A stretch of 64,000 bases of DNA from Bryopsis sp. KO-2023 (taxonomy: Eukaryota; Chlorophyta; Ulvophyceae; Bryopsidales; Bryopsidaceae), in assembly GCA_030272585.1 (NCBI GenBank), contig BSYQ01000001.1, positions 2,790,001-2,854,000 of the forward strand, in the 5' to 3' direction. The position numbers and the translations under genes were made by a program. Below the pieces are notes generated by a model that was not told where the DNA came from, made no database searches, and saw only the letters and a program-made list of their open reading frames with translations. Of this stretch, positions 32,081 through 47,000 are shown piece by piece. Position 1 is the stretch's first letter. Every line of letters begins with the position of its first letter.

Positions 32081-35000
32081 CTAGAATGCAAGCTCAGTGA
32101 AGAGTGCAACCCCTCTATTGATCCAATGGCTTTGTTCCTCATCCGTTGGGATTTCCAAGAACATCACAAAATTCGTGGAATGCCCTGTCGTCGACAGAGT
32201 CCCTGCCCTCGTCAAAGTCTTGTACACGGGGCAATCATAAAACCCAGATTCTGGCCGTTTTCGGTGCTGGGCTGGTTTCAACCAAATGACCGGCATCTCG
32301 GTGAACAACTCCTTCGGCCGAGATTCCCCGATCTTGTGCAGCTCATAATCCCATCTTGCCCCCTCCATGAATAGCCCTCTGATGTAGCACCCATCCTCGG
32401 GGCCAGAGGCCACCTCGGTATCCACCAAATCATCCAGCACTTCGAAAGAGAAGCTGGCAGTGTCGATGGGGTAGGTGTACTTTCGGGCAAAATTTTGCAA
32501 TGTCCCCGTCAGGAAAGCCTGAGGGAAAAAGAACCCTGAAATCCAGTAGACGCTAGGATTGCCTTCGTCGATCCACCTTGTGATGAACGATGTTCTTTCG
32601 AGAAGATCGACCACCCAACTGGAGAGAGGTTTTAGCGAAGGATATGCCTTTGATGCCCAAAGCTCAGGTACCTGTACACAGACAAGAAAATCCAGCGGGT
32701 CAATGTCAAAGTCAAAGGTCAGGCCAGGATGCCAACCACAACCTCCACACACGTGCATGTATCAAATTGAATTCTGCTCAGCCAGACTAGGTGCAGCCCT
32801 CCCAATCGAAACGTGTCGACAAAAAAAGAAAGGGAAAGCGTCTTGGAAAGGGTCTGACAAGGCCTCTCTCGTTGCTCAGGGGCATCAGCAATCATATTGG
32901 ATGGAAAAGCTGACCTGGTTGTCAAAGGCACTGTTTGCAACAGCCTCCAACTCTGGCGACATCACCACCAGACCCTTCAGAGCTTTCATGGTTTCCTTCA
33001 GAGACTTTTGCATGGTGCTCAGCAGCCCATTGTAACGAATGCACTCTTGGACAAGCACGGTGTTCATGCTTTCTTTGTAAGTCGTCGGATACTTTTGCCC
33101 GACCTCATCAATATCGTAGAGCCCTGGTACCTGGAATAACCAACGAACAAAAACCACTTCGGCTACGGACGTAATCTCTTCAACCGGCCAGGTTCCCCCC
33201 TCTAAAAACAACAATAATAAGAATAATATTAAGGAGGATGAGCTCCTTAGAGTGTGCCACAGGGCTGGCTCCAAATTAACCAAGCATTACCTTGTTGAGA
33301 ATGTCTTCGCATTTATTAGTAATGATTTCCTCTCGGCTCATGCCAGCCCCAGCCGATACTCTCGGTTGCAGGGACAGCACAGTCGCCATCATTTCGTAAG
33401 TTTCGTTTTGATCGCATGTGATATCAGCATTGTCATGGAGGCCAAAAATCTCCGGTTTGGGGGCAATCGGGTACTCCCTGACATGCTCTATGAATTCCAC
33501 CACGACCTCGCATTGGGGGGAAATGTACTGCCCAGATGGCGAGTATCGGTAGTCTGACTCGACCACCCCGGGTGCGCAAAACGTCTTGATAAGATTGTTG
33601 ATGAGGCGGCGATCCTTATCGTCCGTGACTCGGCCCCCATAGTTGATTTCCGTGAAGAGAAACTGCAAAACTTTGAAAGGAATGTCTTCATATTTGTCCA
33701 GGTACTCTTGCATTTGAGTCAACGAAACTGCAAGATCTCCATCAGTGAAGTCGTATCGAATGTTCCACCCCAGTGGCCCGAATTTCCTTCGATCTTGAAC
33801 CACGGCATGAAACAAACACATCCCAAACAGCAGCTTCCTCCATTCCTTTGGTTTTTCGCAAGCCCCCAGGTAGTCGTCGTTGAATCGAGTGTATTGTCGC
33901 AGTAAATTGCTCTTCAGGCCCTTGGGGGGCTCCAAGGTCATTTTCACTCCGTTTTGTAGGATGCTGACGGGGAAATCGGGGCTTGGCATAGAGGTCAGCC
34001 ACAGTCTGAAATCCTTATGAATTTTATCCACATCGATGTTTTCGACGATGGCTTCCAGAGCTGGCATCCAGCTGACGGCTAAATGACAGTTTTGCAAGCA
34101 AACCCACATGCCCCTCTCCATCCCCTGCATACCAACGAAAACATTGAGCCTAAGGAAATTCTGAACCGAAACATCATATCCACAATTCCTAAAATGGAAA
34201 GACAACAGAAACACAGAATCATGTTCAGAGCATGGGAAAAACGAACCGAACGAATTCGGGTCAAAACTGTAGAGGGTTTGGCGATCTCAATTTTTGGAAA
34301 AGGGGGAGGGGGGGATTTCGATGTCAAGCGAGAAGAAATCATTGAAGGTAGAAAAAGGCAGCCAAACCATTGGGACTGCACCTGAATCAGCAACTTCTCA
34401 GCTTTCGGGCCCTGTCCTTGCCCCAACGACACCTTCTCAAATTTCTTGGTGAACTTCATTTCGTCGGCCAATTTTAGCAAATCCGCCATGGGATCAGCTC
34501 CCGGCGACAACACGAAAATCAGAGGGGTCCCTGGAGAAGACTCCAGGAAACACGTCCCAAGATCGAAGGGGGGGGGCTCGATGAATTGCTGTCCCACATG
34601 CTCCGCCACGAAGTTCTGAAAACCCATCACCACTTTGTCCGGCCGCAAACATCTCAAAAACAAAAGCTTTTGGAACGTTTCCAGGTTTTCGTTCCATGGA
34701 GAGGCCAGCTCGGATTCGTGGGCCTCATTGCTGTCGAAAATATCCTTGTAATGAACGATGTCGTCCGTGAAATGAGCATCGAATCCCTGGAAGTTGGGGA
34801 GTTTGGCCAGGTTTAGGATTTCGACCCATGATTTTTCCGTTAGCCATTCGCTTGCTGGGTTTGGGCTAGTGACTTCGCTGGAGGTTGGGCCGGTCAACAA
34901 AAACCTGTACAAACCATAAATCGATTTTTTGAATCCTGAGATTTATTAACACCACGATAGCACCCCACGCCCCCCCAAAAAAAGGAAAGTAAAAAAAAGC

Positions 35001-38000
35001 AAACCCAACATTTCTTGCTGATTGGTTGATTTTATCTTTGTTCGAAGGGAAACTGACCTCCATTCCATCAAGTCGATCTTTCCCTCCTCCTTCATTATGC
35101 TCACACACAGAAGCAGCGAAAACATCAGCTTGTGCTTCTCGAACAGCGATCGACAGACATTCACATACAACGAGTAAGTGAAATGCCCGTTCAAGTTTTT
35201 TCCTCTTTCCCCGATATCCTCCGCCTGCGGGGCTTCCCCGATACCCCTCACGAACAGAGCAATAAACCACACCAGCGAATACTGATACATGGGATCTACC
35301 GAGGCCAAATCCGATATGCAGAAGAACAGCAGGCTTGCTCGAATCGCCACCGGTCTGTAGAGCTCCCGAGTTTCATCGATTTCCTTTTCAGTTTTTTCTG
35401 CTTCTTCCACTTTGGCTGCGATTTCATTGGACGTGACCTTCGACTGGGAGAGGGTGTTGATCAGCTCTTCGTCGTCCAGGATATTACCTTGAGAGTTGCT
35501 CAGCATGAACAGAATCTTGTCCTCGATATCTTTCAGTTCCTTTCGCATGTTGGCATTGGATACCACCAGCTGATTCTTCATGTTGGCCAAGTCCGGCCTC
35601 TCTTCTGTGACTACGATGCCCAGCAGCTGTTCCTCCAAGCCTTCCGGAGTGACGAAAAAATTGAGCAAGGACACCTGGATTCACAGAGATCCAGTGGGAA
35701 AACCGCATGCAAATTTTGGTGGAAAACCAACAGAGTTCATTGTGTGTTGCGATACGGGGGGAGGAGAGCCGAGGAGAAACAACTGGTGTTTGCTGAAAGA
35801 TGCAAGCTGGCCCACCTTCACTGCCACTTCTGGAGGATAATGTGGATTCCGCAGCTTGGTGGTCATGGAGAACTTGAAATCGGGGTGGTAGGGAATGATG
35901 TTGTCACCGATCTTGATCACTTCACTGCCCCCTTGCTTGAACGTCTGTTTCAACAAAATGGGCTCCAAAGCAGCATCGAGAGCCTCCCCGATATTCTCCA
36001 GCAACACCGCCTTTCCAAACCTGACGCCATTCTCCAGAGTCCTCAGGAAATCCTTGTCCGAAAGCTTGATAACGTCAATGCCCGATTGCTTGTTGGAGTT
36101 TTTGATCCACTTGTTGGCCTGCCCTTGCGGGTCAATCATCAATGGCCATCGTCTCGCTTTCGAGACGATGATGCCGTTTTCAATGGACAAGCTATCGGTA
36201 GGGAGACCAGCAATGTTCCACGCTCGGCTTTGGACAGGGTCATTCAACGTCGCTATCAGGCACGTGTTGGCAGAATACGGGACATTGACCTCTTTCATTT
36301 TCTCGATCCACTCTTGCACCAAGGCTTGTCGATACAGTGGAGTGAATGGACCTGAGTAAGCGATGCTTCCGGCCGCCACCACGACATCCCCAACGACGTT
36401 CTCCATGCTGAAAGTCAAATTCTTGACCGTCTCTTGCCACCTGATCTTTTCTCCACCGAGACCACCAATCAATTTGTCGGCCCTTTGCAACTTGACCTGA
36501 CAATCCTCGACTTGCCTAGCCAAAGCAGCTTTCTTGGCCACAGCCTGCTCGAATTGCTCTTCCAAGCTCTGAATCTTGTCCTCCACCCCTTTCAGTTTCG
36601 CCTGGGCTTCAGCCAGTTCACCCATTGTCTTTGCCAGCTTATCCTGAGCTTCTTTTAGAGCGGCACGTTTGGGGGCAACCTACAGCAGACATCCACTCGG
36701 AGTTCAAAATGCATCCACATCCATATTCTTCTCCCCAGAAAAAAAAATCGAAAACGAAAAAGCTTTGGTGTGTTGAAAAAAATGAAACAGAGAGGGACCG
36801 TAGATCGAATCTGGTCAAGTGCATCATCAACAATTGGAAGCCCATTATCAACGATTTTTTCAGCAGGGATTCTGTGTGTGTTGGATTTACCTGGAGGGCC
36901 ACATTGTGATAGACATACATAGCACGGACCCACATGCAGATCGACGTGCATGCTTTCGACACCCTCTGGACGTTTTCAGTCGTGAAATCTTCGTTTTGGA
37001 TGTAAGGCTCCACTTTTTGAATAACACTGTCCTTGATGTTATCCTTGTCGTACGTCATCAAGCTGTCCAAAAACTTGGAGGGGTCATTCAGCAGCTTCTT
37101 TGCAGCATCCCAGTAATCGGCCATCTTCTTGCCTGCGGAGACACCATGATTAATGCCAGTGAACAACTCAAACAGTATCGTACTGATGGACGAATAATTA
37201 TCCCCGATTACTAATCGTTACTCATTCAAAATATACTTAATTGGAAAAACGGACCAGTCAACGAATACCCTCCCCTAAAAACGATATACAGAACATCAAT
37301 AAACAAACTGTAAGAAAATATGTATTCATATTTATGCATTTACAAATATGAATAAATGACCATATCCATTCACAAAGATTCCACTTCGAACATTATGATA
37401 ACATGAGCATGTGTGTCCAAGCAAGTCTGAGATTTTGCCTCACCCATCTTGTTAGGGTCCGGAATCATCTTTGGCTTTTCATCGAACATAATGCACGTAG
37501 CCTCCATTACCAGCTTGACCCCCATGGGCGGATTGGCCAAAGATTTTACTTCCACAACATCATTCCTGGATAGATTCTTCAAACTGGCGACGGCGGCATC
37601 CAGTGCAGGCAGGGCTTCATCCAGATCTCGTTGGGCATCGGCAGCGATTGCCTTAGCTTCAGCGGCCTGCTCATTAGCATCCTTCTCTTGCTGAGCCACG
37701 ACCTTTTTCGTTTCATCGGCCTCCTTCTTGTCTTTGGTGATAACAATCATCATTTCTTCCACCTATTTTTTGGTACGAATTCGATCGTCAGCAGCAAAAT
37801 CAGACTCATAAAACAAGACGGGTTTTCGGGTCGCTCCCCAAAACATGAAATACATTGATAATGGATTTAAAGCGAAAAATCATGTTTGAATTCGCTTCCC
37901 ACCTCCTCGGCAGTCTTGACCAGCACTGGCTGCAGATCCTCAAGTTCGCTTTGCATGACTTCCACCTCCTTTGCTGTGGACAGCAGCTTGTCCAGCCCTA

Positions 38001-41000
38001 TCTCCATTCGGCTCCTCGTGGTGGCAATTTCCACCCTCTTTTCCTCCAAAAGCTTGATGAACGTACTCAGCAACTCCAGGTAACTCGTGGGCGTCACGTA
38101 ATTGTATCGTCTGAGCTCGTCAAAAAACCTTTTCGAAATCTTTTCCACGGACTGATGGATGTACATCGAACAATGCACCACTCCATTCAGCAGATCAGGG
38201 TATTTCTCATTGCTGAGTTCAACATCCGCATAGAAACTCTTGGCGACGGATTGCAGAGCTTCCAGGGGCCATTCCCGGAACCAGTCGATCGTGCAGCAGT
38301 TCACCAACGATGGAAACATTCTCAATCTCTGGCGGAACACATCCCCGATGGGGCTCATGCACAGCACCAAGTGCAGGTGGGATCGAATCCGGTTCAGGAA
38401 GTACGCATACATCGTCATTTTCGTCACGGGCAGCCCTGCCGACTGCATCAATGGCCTGACCGCTGACGCGATCTCCTCCATATCATCATTCCCCATCAGA
38501 TTGGGCACCTCTCCAGCGTTCAGAATGTTGTTGATGTCCTCCAGGAAGGATTCCATTATGATTTGGGTGTCAGTGAACAAAAACACGGTGTCCTTTCCAT
38601 GCACCCCCGCAGCTTTCAACACATTCTTCAGATCATCCCTCCACTCGTTGTTTCCATACCTAAACAACAAACAGCGACATTCAAACCCCCAAACCTCAAA
38701 AAATCATTTCGATTAACACTTCATGTGTCGGCAGTTGAAATTGGGTTAGATCTTACCCTTTGGCGATTTCGATTTGGAACAAGTCGTACTCCTCCATGAA
38801 TGCAGCCAATCGAGTCAAACTCTGTCGACCACTCCCACCCACACCCAACAGCAAAGCATTCCCTAGGGGCAACCGCACCACACGGCAGATCCTCGAAACA
38901 TGCTCAATAGCATCCAGAAACATCACCAACTTCATCGGAGCATTGGAAACTGCATTGTAGTCCTCCAAATACTCTTCTGCCACTTTCACCAGCTGATTCA
39001 TGTCTGAAAGCTGCGAGTACACCTTGGGGTCCGCCCCAGGAATCAGGTAATCGCCATAGATGAGTCGATCTGCAGTCACGACGTTCTGGTATTTCAGGGA
39101 GAAGTGCTTTTCCAGCAGGACGTTCTGCTGTCGATGGAACCAGCCCTGATCTTCATCGTTGATGAGTCGATCGGCAAAAACTCTGCAGGATTCGTGCATC
39201 CACAGGGAAAGTATCTGAGTTTGCTGCATCGTCGTCTTTGGATCGGCCCGCATGACTCCTTGGATGACCTGGAATTTAAAAACACAACTAAAATTAAGAA
39301 AACATATGGGAAAACTGGCACATGGCAAGCATTTCTCTGTTTTGGAAAACACTGAGCATCTTGTTTGATCACTCAACGCCATTTTTTTTTTGGCCGGAGA
39401 TAGACAGCGGATTTTCTCAGAGGAAGCACAGCCAGCCTTTGAACATGATGCCTTACCTTGGACAGATCTCTCAAGTTGAAAGTGTAGTGGCTTTTTGAAG
39501 GAGTCGGCAACAGCGCCACCTTGATATCATTGTATATATCCACGGTGCCCTGCACCACCTTGTCGCACATCTCTTGAATTCCCTCGTTGAAGTTCTTTTT
39601 CAGAAAAGCCGACAGGATGGTCGTGAAGATCCTCATGAGAGACTCTGACGACATTTCCGTGAAAGAAATGATGTTGAAATGCCTCAAGAATCTGTTGGTG
39701 ACTGGATTTCGACCCCCCCCTGGAGGTCCCATGCTCCCTACGAACTGGGTGTCGACGATTTTCTTGAATTGGCATGGAGGCTTTCGATCGTACCAGCCCT
39801 CATGGTCCATCCATTGTCTGAGCAGCTCGATTGGAGGCTGCGCGAAGTATTTCTCTCTTTGAGGCATGTTCATGTCGTCCACATAGATCACGTACTTGCT
39901 GCCACTTGGGGGCCCGGACACCCCTTTCCTGCGTTTGTCCATCCTTGCATCGATCATGTCTTGGGTCTGATTGGCGCTGGTCCGTGCAGAGAACGTCAGA
40001 AACACAGGGATGACCTCCGGAGGCATTTCCTTCATCAATTTGTTCGAGATGTTGAGGGTCTTCCCCGTCCCCGTGTCCCCCACGCAGAGCACATGCTTAT
40101 TGCATGCCACCAGGATGTCGATCAAGTATGTGTATCTGACGGTGTCTGATGTTGGGACGATGATTTCGGAGAATGGCATATCAGGATTGCACTTGAACTC
40201 TGGGACGGTTTCCATCCAGGGCACCCATTTCGACTCGGACAGATTGTAGCACCATTCATAGACAGATTTCTCTTCTGGGAAAGCCGTCCCCTCAGGCAGA
40301 TCAAAATCAAGCTCGGATACCTGTGAACAGTCAAAGCCATTAGGCAATGGGCAACAACAAGCAACATTGGTTTTCCAACAGAACGTGGAGAGGATCGAAT
40401 CCAGGTCAAGAATAGCAACACTCCATAACTGTCTGTTTTTCCCACCTGATTTCGGAAGAACTCTTCAAATTTGGGCCGGCCTGCCATGTCGCAGGTGGCC
40501 CCCACACTCCACACGATCGAGAACAACATGCACGGAGGCAAAACCTCCTTCAGCTTCGCCAATTCATCAGCACCGAGCGGTTCCTCCCCTTCCCCACGCT
40601 TGTAGCACCTCACCAAAGAATCCATCAGGTTGAAACAGCTCATGCACAGGTTGTGGTCCACCGTCGGCAGCGTTTCCTTCAAATTTTTTCGCACGAATTT
40701 CACGCAGGTGGGAATGAGTGCCCTACAGATTCTACCCAGAATTTCTGCGTGGTCCAGTAATCCAGGGGGGAGCCGTTCAAGCCAGGATGTGATGAGGGGG
40801 TCCATGCCTAGAGCAGTGGGTTCAAGATAGACCATCCCACACCTGCTCACTGTTGCTGGCGATGCTACAGCAAGATCCTCCACCTTGAAACAAACAAAAA
40901 AAGCCGCCGTCCCTTGATCAACACAAACTCAAAGAATGGTAGACCATCTGTAGGTTTCTCCCCTCCTTCCCAAAATTCAAAAATTCAATTCACGTTGGTG

Positions 41001-44000
41001 AGTTATTTCACAGCTTCGATCCTGGGTTTACCAAATCTGGAAAACAGGTTCACCAAATGACAAATCACCAACCTCAAACATCATGGTCATTTGATCCGAC
41101 AGCTGAATGATCTCTCCAGACACCAGGCACAGCTTCTTGTTATCGTCCAGCACAGTGTTCATGTTTTCAATCCAGATGGCATCCACGGGGCCGTCGAACA
41201 TCATCCATTTCTTGTCAGGCTTCGTATCTTCCGAACACTCCCTCATGTACGTTGCTAGAACTCCATCCGTCCATTCATGAGTGTTTTCATCGAATTCACC
41301 ATACAGTTGACCCATGGTGATGGACTTGGGGTTCAATGCCACAACTCGAACCTGTCAAAAAATAAATCCAAACATTCTCACTCGAACTGTGGCTTCCAAA
41401 TAAAATGATGTAAAATGGGATGCTTCAAACATAGATGGGGTTCGGTTCTTATCGAAAGACTTCACACAGAAGATGTCCCTATTTACCTTCTCGTACTGCT
41501 CCATATGAGAAAGTTTAGTCATCGCCTTTTGTAGAGCCCTGTAGCAACAAGTTTTGCCACCCATGGTCGGACCCACAAGCATGAGGCCGTGACGAACGAT
41601 GGTGGTTTCGTACAGCTGGATGATCTTTGCAATGCCGGTGTCCACCGGCTGTATGCCGAGGTCAACACAAGACTCCTTCAGGGCACCGAGTAAATCCCCG
41701 TAGTCCACATCCGGAGGAGTAATGCCTGGAAAGGAAGCACGCAGAAACATCAGACGATTCATAGAGTGGAGGGTGGGGGCATCAGCGAAATGTTTGAAAA
41801 TGCTGATGGATCTATGTCCTGATGTGCGAGTATGTTGAAGTGTGAACTGTAATAGAAGCAGTTTCGTCTTTCTGTGGACGTGAATAATGGTACTGGTTGA
41901 TTGCATGACATACCTGGGAACAGATCGGTGATAATTCCATCGAAGAGGGGCAAATCATGTGCCAAGAACTTGGGCACGTTCACATCCCTCAGTCCTCGTA
42001 GCACCAGCACCTCTTCATCGTCGTCTGGGAACTCCCTCTTCAGATTTCCTGTCAATGAATATCAACATATCTATATATCAATATTAAAAACAACAATTAA
42101 TATTATAAACAGCAATTGGGGCAAGGGGGGGCAGAATTTTATTTATTTATTTTACTGGATACTATTGAGGGTGAGCGTCTCATTTTCTAACATACTGTAC
42201 ACAAGTTGACCAACGAATCCTTACCTGCAGCCGTGATGACGGATTTCACAGCACGCATGCCATAGTCATAGTGATCTTGAGAAGACAATTGCTCAGAGCA
42301 CAGCTTGAAAGTGGCGACCATCTTTTTAGCCAATCCTTTTGCTTGCCGATAACCATACGAATACAGGCAGATTTCTCCAATCAAGCTGTAATCGGGAACC
42401 ATCATGGCACAAGGTCTGAACAGCGCCTTCAAATTGTCGGGAAGCTCGGACCGACCTTCATCCATCACCAAACCAAAGTCAATCCAGTCCCACCACCACC
42501 ACAATATCTATTGAATGAGGCTGACAGTCGACTGCACAACGGCTGGCGGTAAAAATATAAAATTACAGATATAAAAACCATGAAACCTGTAGCGTAAACT
42601 ATATGACTGATAAATTCACTTCGTCAACATAGAAAATTCCATGGTTGGCATATAAAAATATAAAAATGTTCAAATATCCAGTCGTGTCACTGAGCCCACC
42701 CACTCACCTGCGTAGCCAGGATTCATGGTAATGTAAACGGTGCATGCAGGGTTCAAGTCCAGCTCCGTGTCTTCGAAAACGAATCTCTTTAATTTCGTCT
42801 GGATCGCCAATTGAATGGTTAGGATTTGCTGTGCCACCACACTGAGCACCTCCAAATCGATCCGGTTGAACTCATCGAAGCATGCCCAAGCACCAGACGA
42901 TGCCAGGCCTTTAAAGAATTTACCCTGATTCGCAAACAGACAGAAAATAGAGTCAGCAACCAGCAAATCTTCCCCGCCCAGTTACAGTCCCGCATTCTTG
43001 GAACGATCATACAGATGCGCTGAGCAAAAGCCAACACATCTAATCAGGCAAGATTATGGATAACCTTTTTAAACAGCCAACATCCAAACAGAGCAAATAT
43101 CACATATCCGTGGACAGTTTGTTTTGGGGACGTACCATGGCTAGGTAATCCAGTCCATCGGAGCAGTTGAACACCACACACTGTTTGGCAAGAGCTTTCG
43201 CCAAATCCTTTGTGGTTTCCGTCTTCCCCGTTCCAGCAGGCCCAGCCGGAGCTCCCCCCAAATTCAAATGCATCGCACTCATAAGCGTCATGTAACACCG
43301 ATCCGTCAAGGGTGTGATCACCAGTCGAGGCGAATTGCCCAAATACTCGTAACCGTATGCAATCGAGGCTTGAACCATGTCCACCATCACATCATCCCTC
43401 CAGTAGTACCTGAGCTGAGAAACCCATTCGAAATCCGTAGTTTTCTCGATCCCGGCATCCACCAGAGCTTGAACCACATCTCTGGCATGCACATCGACCG
43501 TGATCAATGCACCCAATGTCATGCGTTCCTGGGAGGAAAGCTTCCCTCTGACCAAATCCGTCAACCCCATCAAGTCGGCCGTGCTCTTGTCAAGGAAGCC
43601 TTTCACATCGGCCGCTTGAATGGACTCTTCCACCTCTTTGGACCAATAAATAGCGCTCACAGCCAGCACCACCATGGCAGCCCACTCTCTGACCCACTGA
43701 GTTCTGTCGACTTGGACGTAAGCCTCCATTGCTATTGCGATCTGATGTCTGACGCTGGCAAGCATACGTTTTTCCACAACCCCCAGCCAATTCTCCACAT
43801 TGCCGGTTGGAAACATGGGTTCATCGAACGGAACCTGACCATCACATGAATTAGCCTCAGAAAAAAACACACAAGAAAAACAGCTAGTGACCTACTTGAG
43901 CATACAACCACAAGCAATCCTGATCAATCAGTTCTTCTCTTTTTTCGACATATCCAAATATTTTACCAATCACAAAAGGTTAAACGAGAGCCTCTCAAGG

Positions 44001-47000
44001 TCCCCCCACCCCCCTGAGTATATATTGAGGGGTGTTGCCTTTTCCTCTTAGCCGTTAATCTGGTAACCCACAAGTCGAAAGAAAATTCCACAAAAAAACA
44101 CACAAAGATATGAATAAAATACCATTTCTTTCTCCTTTGAATACATCGCGGAAATTTCCAGATTCTCGGCGAACACCAACGAATCGATGGCTTCGAAACA
44201 TTTCCTCAGGTGGGGTTGCACAGCCAACGGGTTCTTGGTTTGTGACAGAATCTGCAGGAGCTCGTCATTCGACAGGAAAAAGAATCTGGCGAAGGCCAGC
44301 CTCTTCATTTCCAGGTAATCCGAGAGCCCCTTCTGCACACTCTCCAAAAGCTTATTGCCCTCCACAAACTGGTTCAACAGTTTCTGGCTGGCACAGACCT
44401 TGAGCACCAGAGGGTTCCGGTTCGCAACATCAAGAGCCTGCGAAATTAACCAAGCAAAAAAAAAATAAAAAATTCAGCCAATTGATAAGCCAAGGCCAAA
44501 AAACAAAAGAAAACAGAGGTGTGAAGATTTCGGAGAGAAAAACTCCCTCCATTTCAAACACCAGCCACAAGATCTCTTTCTCAGGGATTTCCAGCCAGAA
44601 ACGACAAATCGTGCCCTGTGACAATACTTTATTTCAAATTGTCAACGAGGAATGAGGGAAAAATAGTCGAACCTATTTGGTGTTTTGGAAGCTTTGGATT
44701 TACCTTTCTCCATGTGCGATCCACCGCAGAAAACCGCTTGCCTTCCAGAGGAAGCTGTTGCATAATATCGTCGCTGCTGAAAATCGGCTCCAAGTACATC
44801 CACTGTCGCTGCAGGGCGATCCATTCATCCAGTATTTCGCTGACCAGGTTCAATTGACTTTCCCACTTCAGAATCCTCTCCTCAAACGGCTTCTTGTATG
44901 GAGAGAACGTCATCGACTGGGTCATCACTGCAATTTCAACCACCCCAAATTAAGAAAAATCGAAAAGGAAAAAACAATTCAACAACACAACACCACTACT
45001 GAAATTGCATCCTGTGACCTGTGTATACAATGAAACCTGTTTTGATATTCACAGCAGAGTTGGTACTGCAAATTGTGGATTCTGTCGTAAGGACGGGTTC
45101 AGTTTATCGTTAGATTCGGGGTTTGGGGTTACTGTTTCGTTTCACTCCTCCCCACCAATGTGGTCATCCAGCTGCTGCGTCAACTGCTCTTCGATTTTGA
45201 TGATGAACGTTCCAGTTTCTCGGTATGGAGCCACTCCCAGCTTGACCCCGTCCCACTCCCCTTGCATCTTGTCCAGCGCCTGATCGATGCTGAACTCTTT
45301 GCTGGCCACATCGGAAATCCTGGTGATCACCTCCAGATGGTTCAGAAGCCCCATCTCTTCAGCCTTGGACAGAGTGAAATTCGGATCCGGCCGGAGCTCC
45401 ATCTTGAGTTCCTCTGACAATTGATCCCAATGTCGATCCCTCATGCCAGGATTGTGTAGACCCTGAAATCCGAATTTTTTTTGTGATTAGTCAGCATTTT
45501 TTTCAAATCTGAAATGAGAAACGTGTACCGAAGGTCCACCCACACTCTCTGAGAAATCAAACGCTTTCTGAAGGCATATCTTTTTCCTTTGAGAATCTGT
45601 TTTTTTATCACATTTTTTCGCTGAACTCACCTGAACCAGCGGCACAAACTTCTTGAATTCCTCCACCTCTTTTCGCACGATATCTGCATTCTCTGCATAT
45701 TTTTCCAGCCCCCTCTGAGCGAACACTTTGGATGTCTTGTACATGATTTTGTAGGCACTGTTGACTTCCCGTTCAACCGTCTCTCCATCGAGCTCATCCC
45801 ACTTCCCATGCATGCACTTTTGGTGCTGGGCCTGAATCGACAGCAATTATCCAAAATGTCACTCCCATGCAGCCAATACCCCCCAGCCCATCGAAATTCC
45901 CAGGTTGAAAAACATCGAGGAAAAAAATAGGCCCATATATATTTGCATCACTGATCCTTTTCAGTTCATGTTTTTCTCAGCTCTTCTACGAGTGAGTATA
46001 CCAGACTCTTTTCCCTTTGACATGACTAATCTTCCAGATTAGTCATCATGACCAGGTAACGAACTTCGTATTTTATTCCAGATATAAGATCGATCCATGA
46101 AGGTTTTACCTTCCATGAGGAAACCGTGGTCCAGAAATTAACAAACGGCTCCAGAGTTTCCCCGATCTTTTTCAAACGGCTGTAATCGGTCACGGGCAGT
46201 GAAAACAAGGATTCCCTGGACGTGTAAATTTCAGCATCCTTCTCGGCCTCCTTCAGCTTTGCTTGGATGGTGGTGGCTTCATGCACGACGAAATCCACAT
46301 TGGACAGGTCGCTGTATTGCTCGAACCGGTTCACCATGTTGTTCAAATCGTTCAGGGATTCCGCGAAGCTCTCCTGTTCATCCAGCATTTCTTGCTTGTA
46401 CGCGTCTTCATCGCCATCCAGTGTTTTGAGGGTTCGGTCGGCTATGGCTTGTATTTTGACGTGCCAGGATTCCCCAGCGAATTTTTGTTTCGCATCTTCG
46501 TCAGAGAGCAGGAAATAGTATTGACGGAGAGAATCGTACCATGGCTGGGGAACAAAAAAAACACAGCAGCAGCCATTTAAACACCAAGAAAATGCATTTT
46601 GACAAACGTGGCCAGCATCAATGTAAGAAACCTACATATATATATATCCATATATATATATATCAAAAATATTAAAGTAGGCCAGGGGAGGGAAAAAAAA
46701 CAAAACGTGAATCACGAAAAATTCCACCCAATTCTCATGATAGAGTTTCGAGTGAGAAGTTCTGGATCATAAAAAAATCAATCCGTCTGGATTGATTTTT
46801 TTATTTTATTTTTTTAGGGGGAGTCTTGGTGCCAAATCACTCACTTTCGCCTCCTCCATTTCGCCCATTATATTTGCAATGCTGGTGGGCAATTGCTCGA
46901 TGTATTTCCGTTGAGCATCCACCTCCTCGATGGTTGTGCATTTGACCTGGAGCTTCTTCTCAATTTCTGTATACTTGGCTGCGATGGAAGCCATTTTCTG

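Noticed and set aside
35132-36355. 407-codon plus-strand open frame opposite dynein exons
   Set aside because: It is a shadow of the dynein exons 36679-35816 and 35674-35058 and runs through a dynein intron; the dynein frame is certain.
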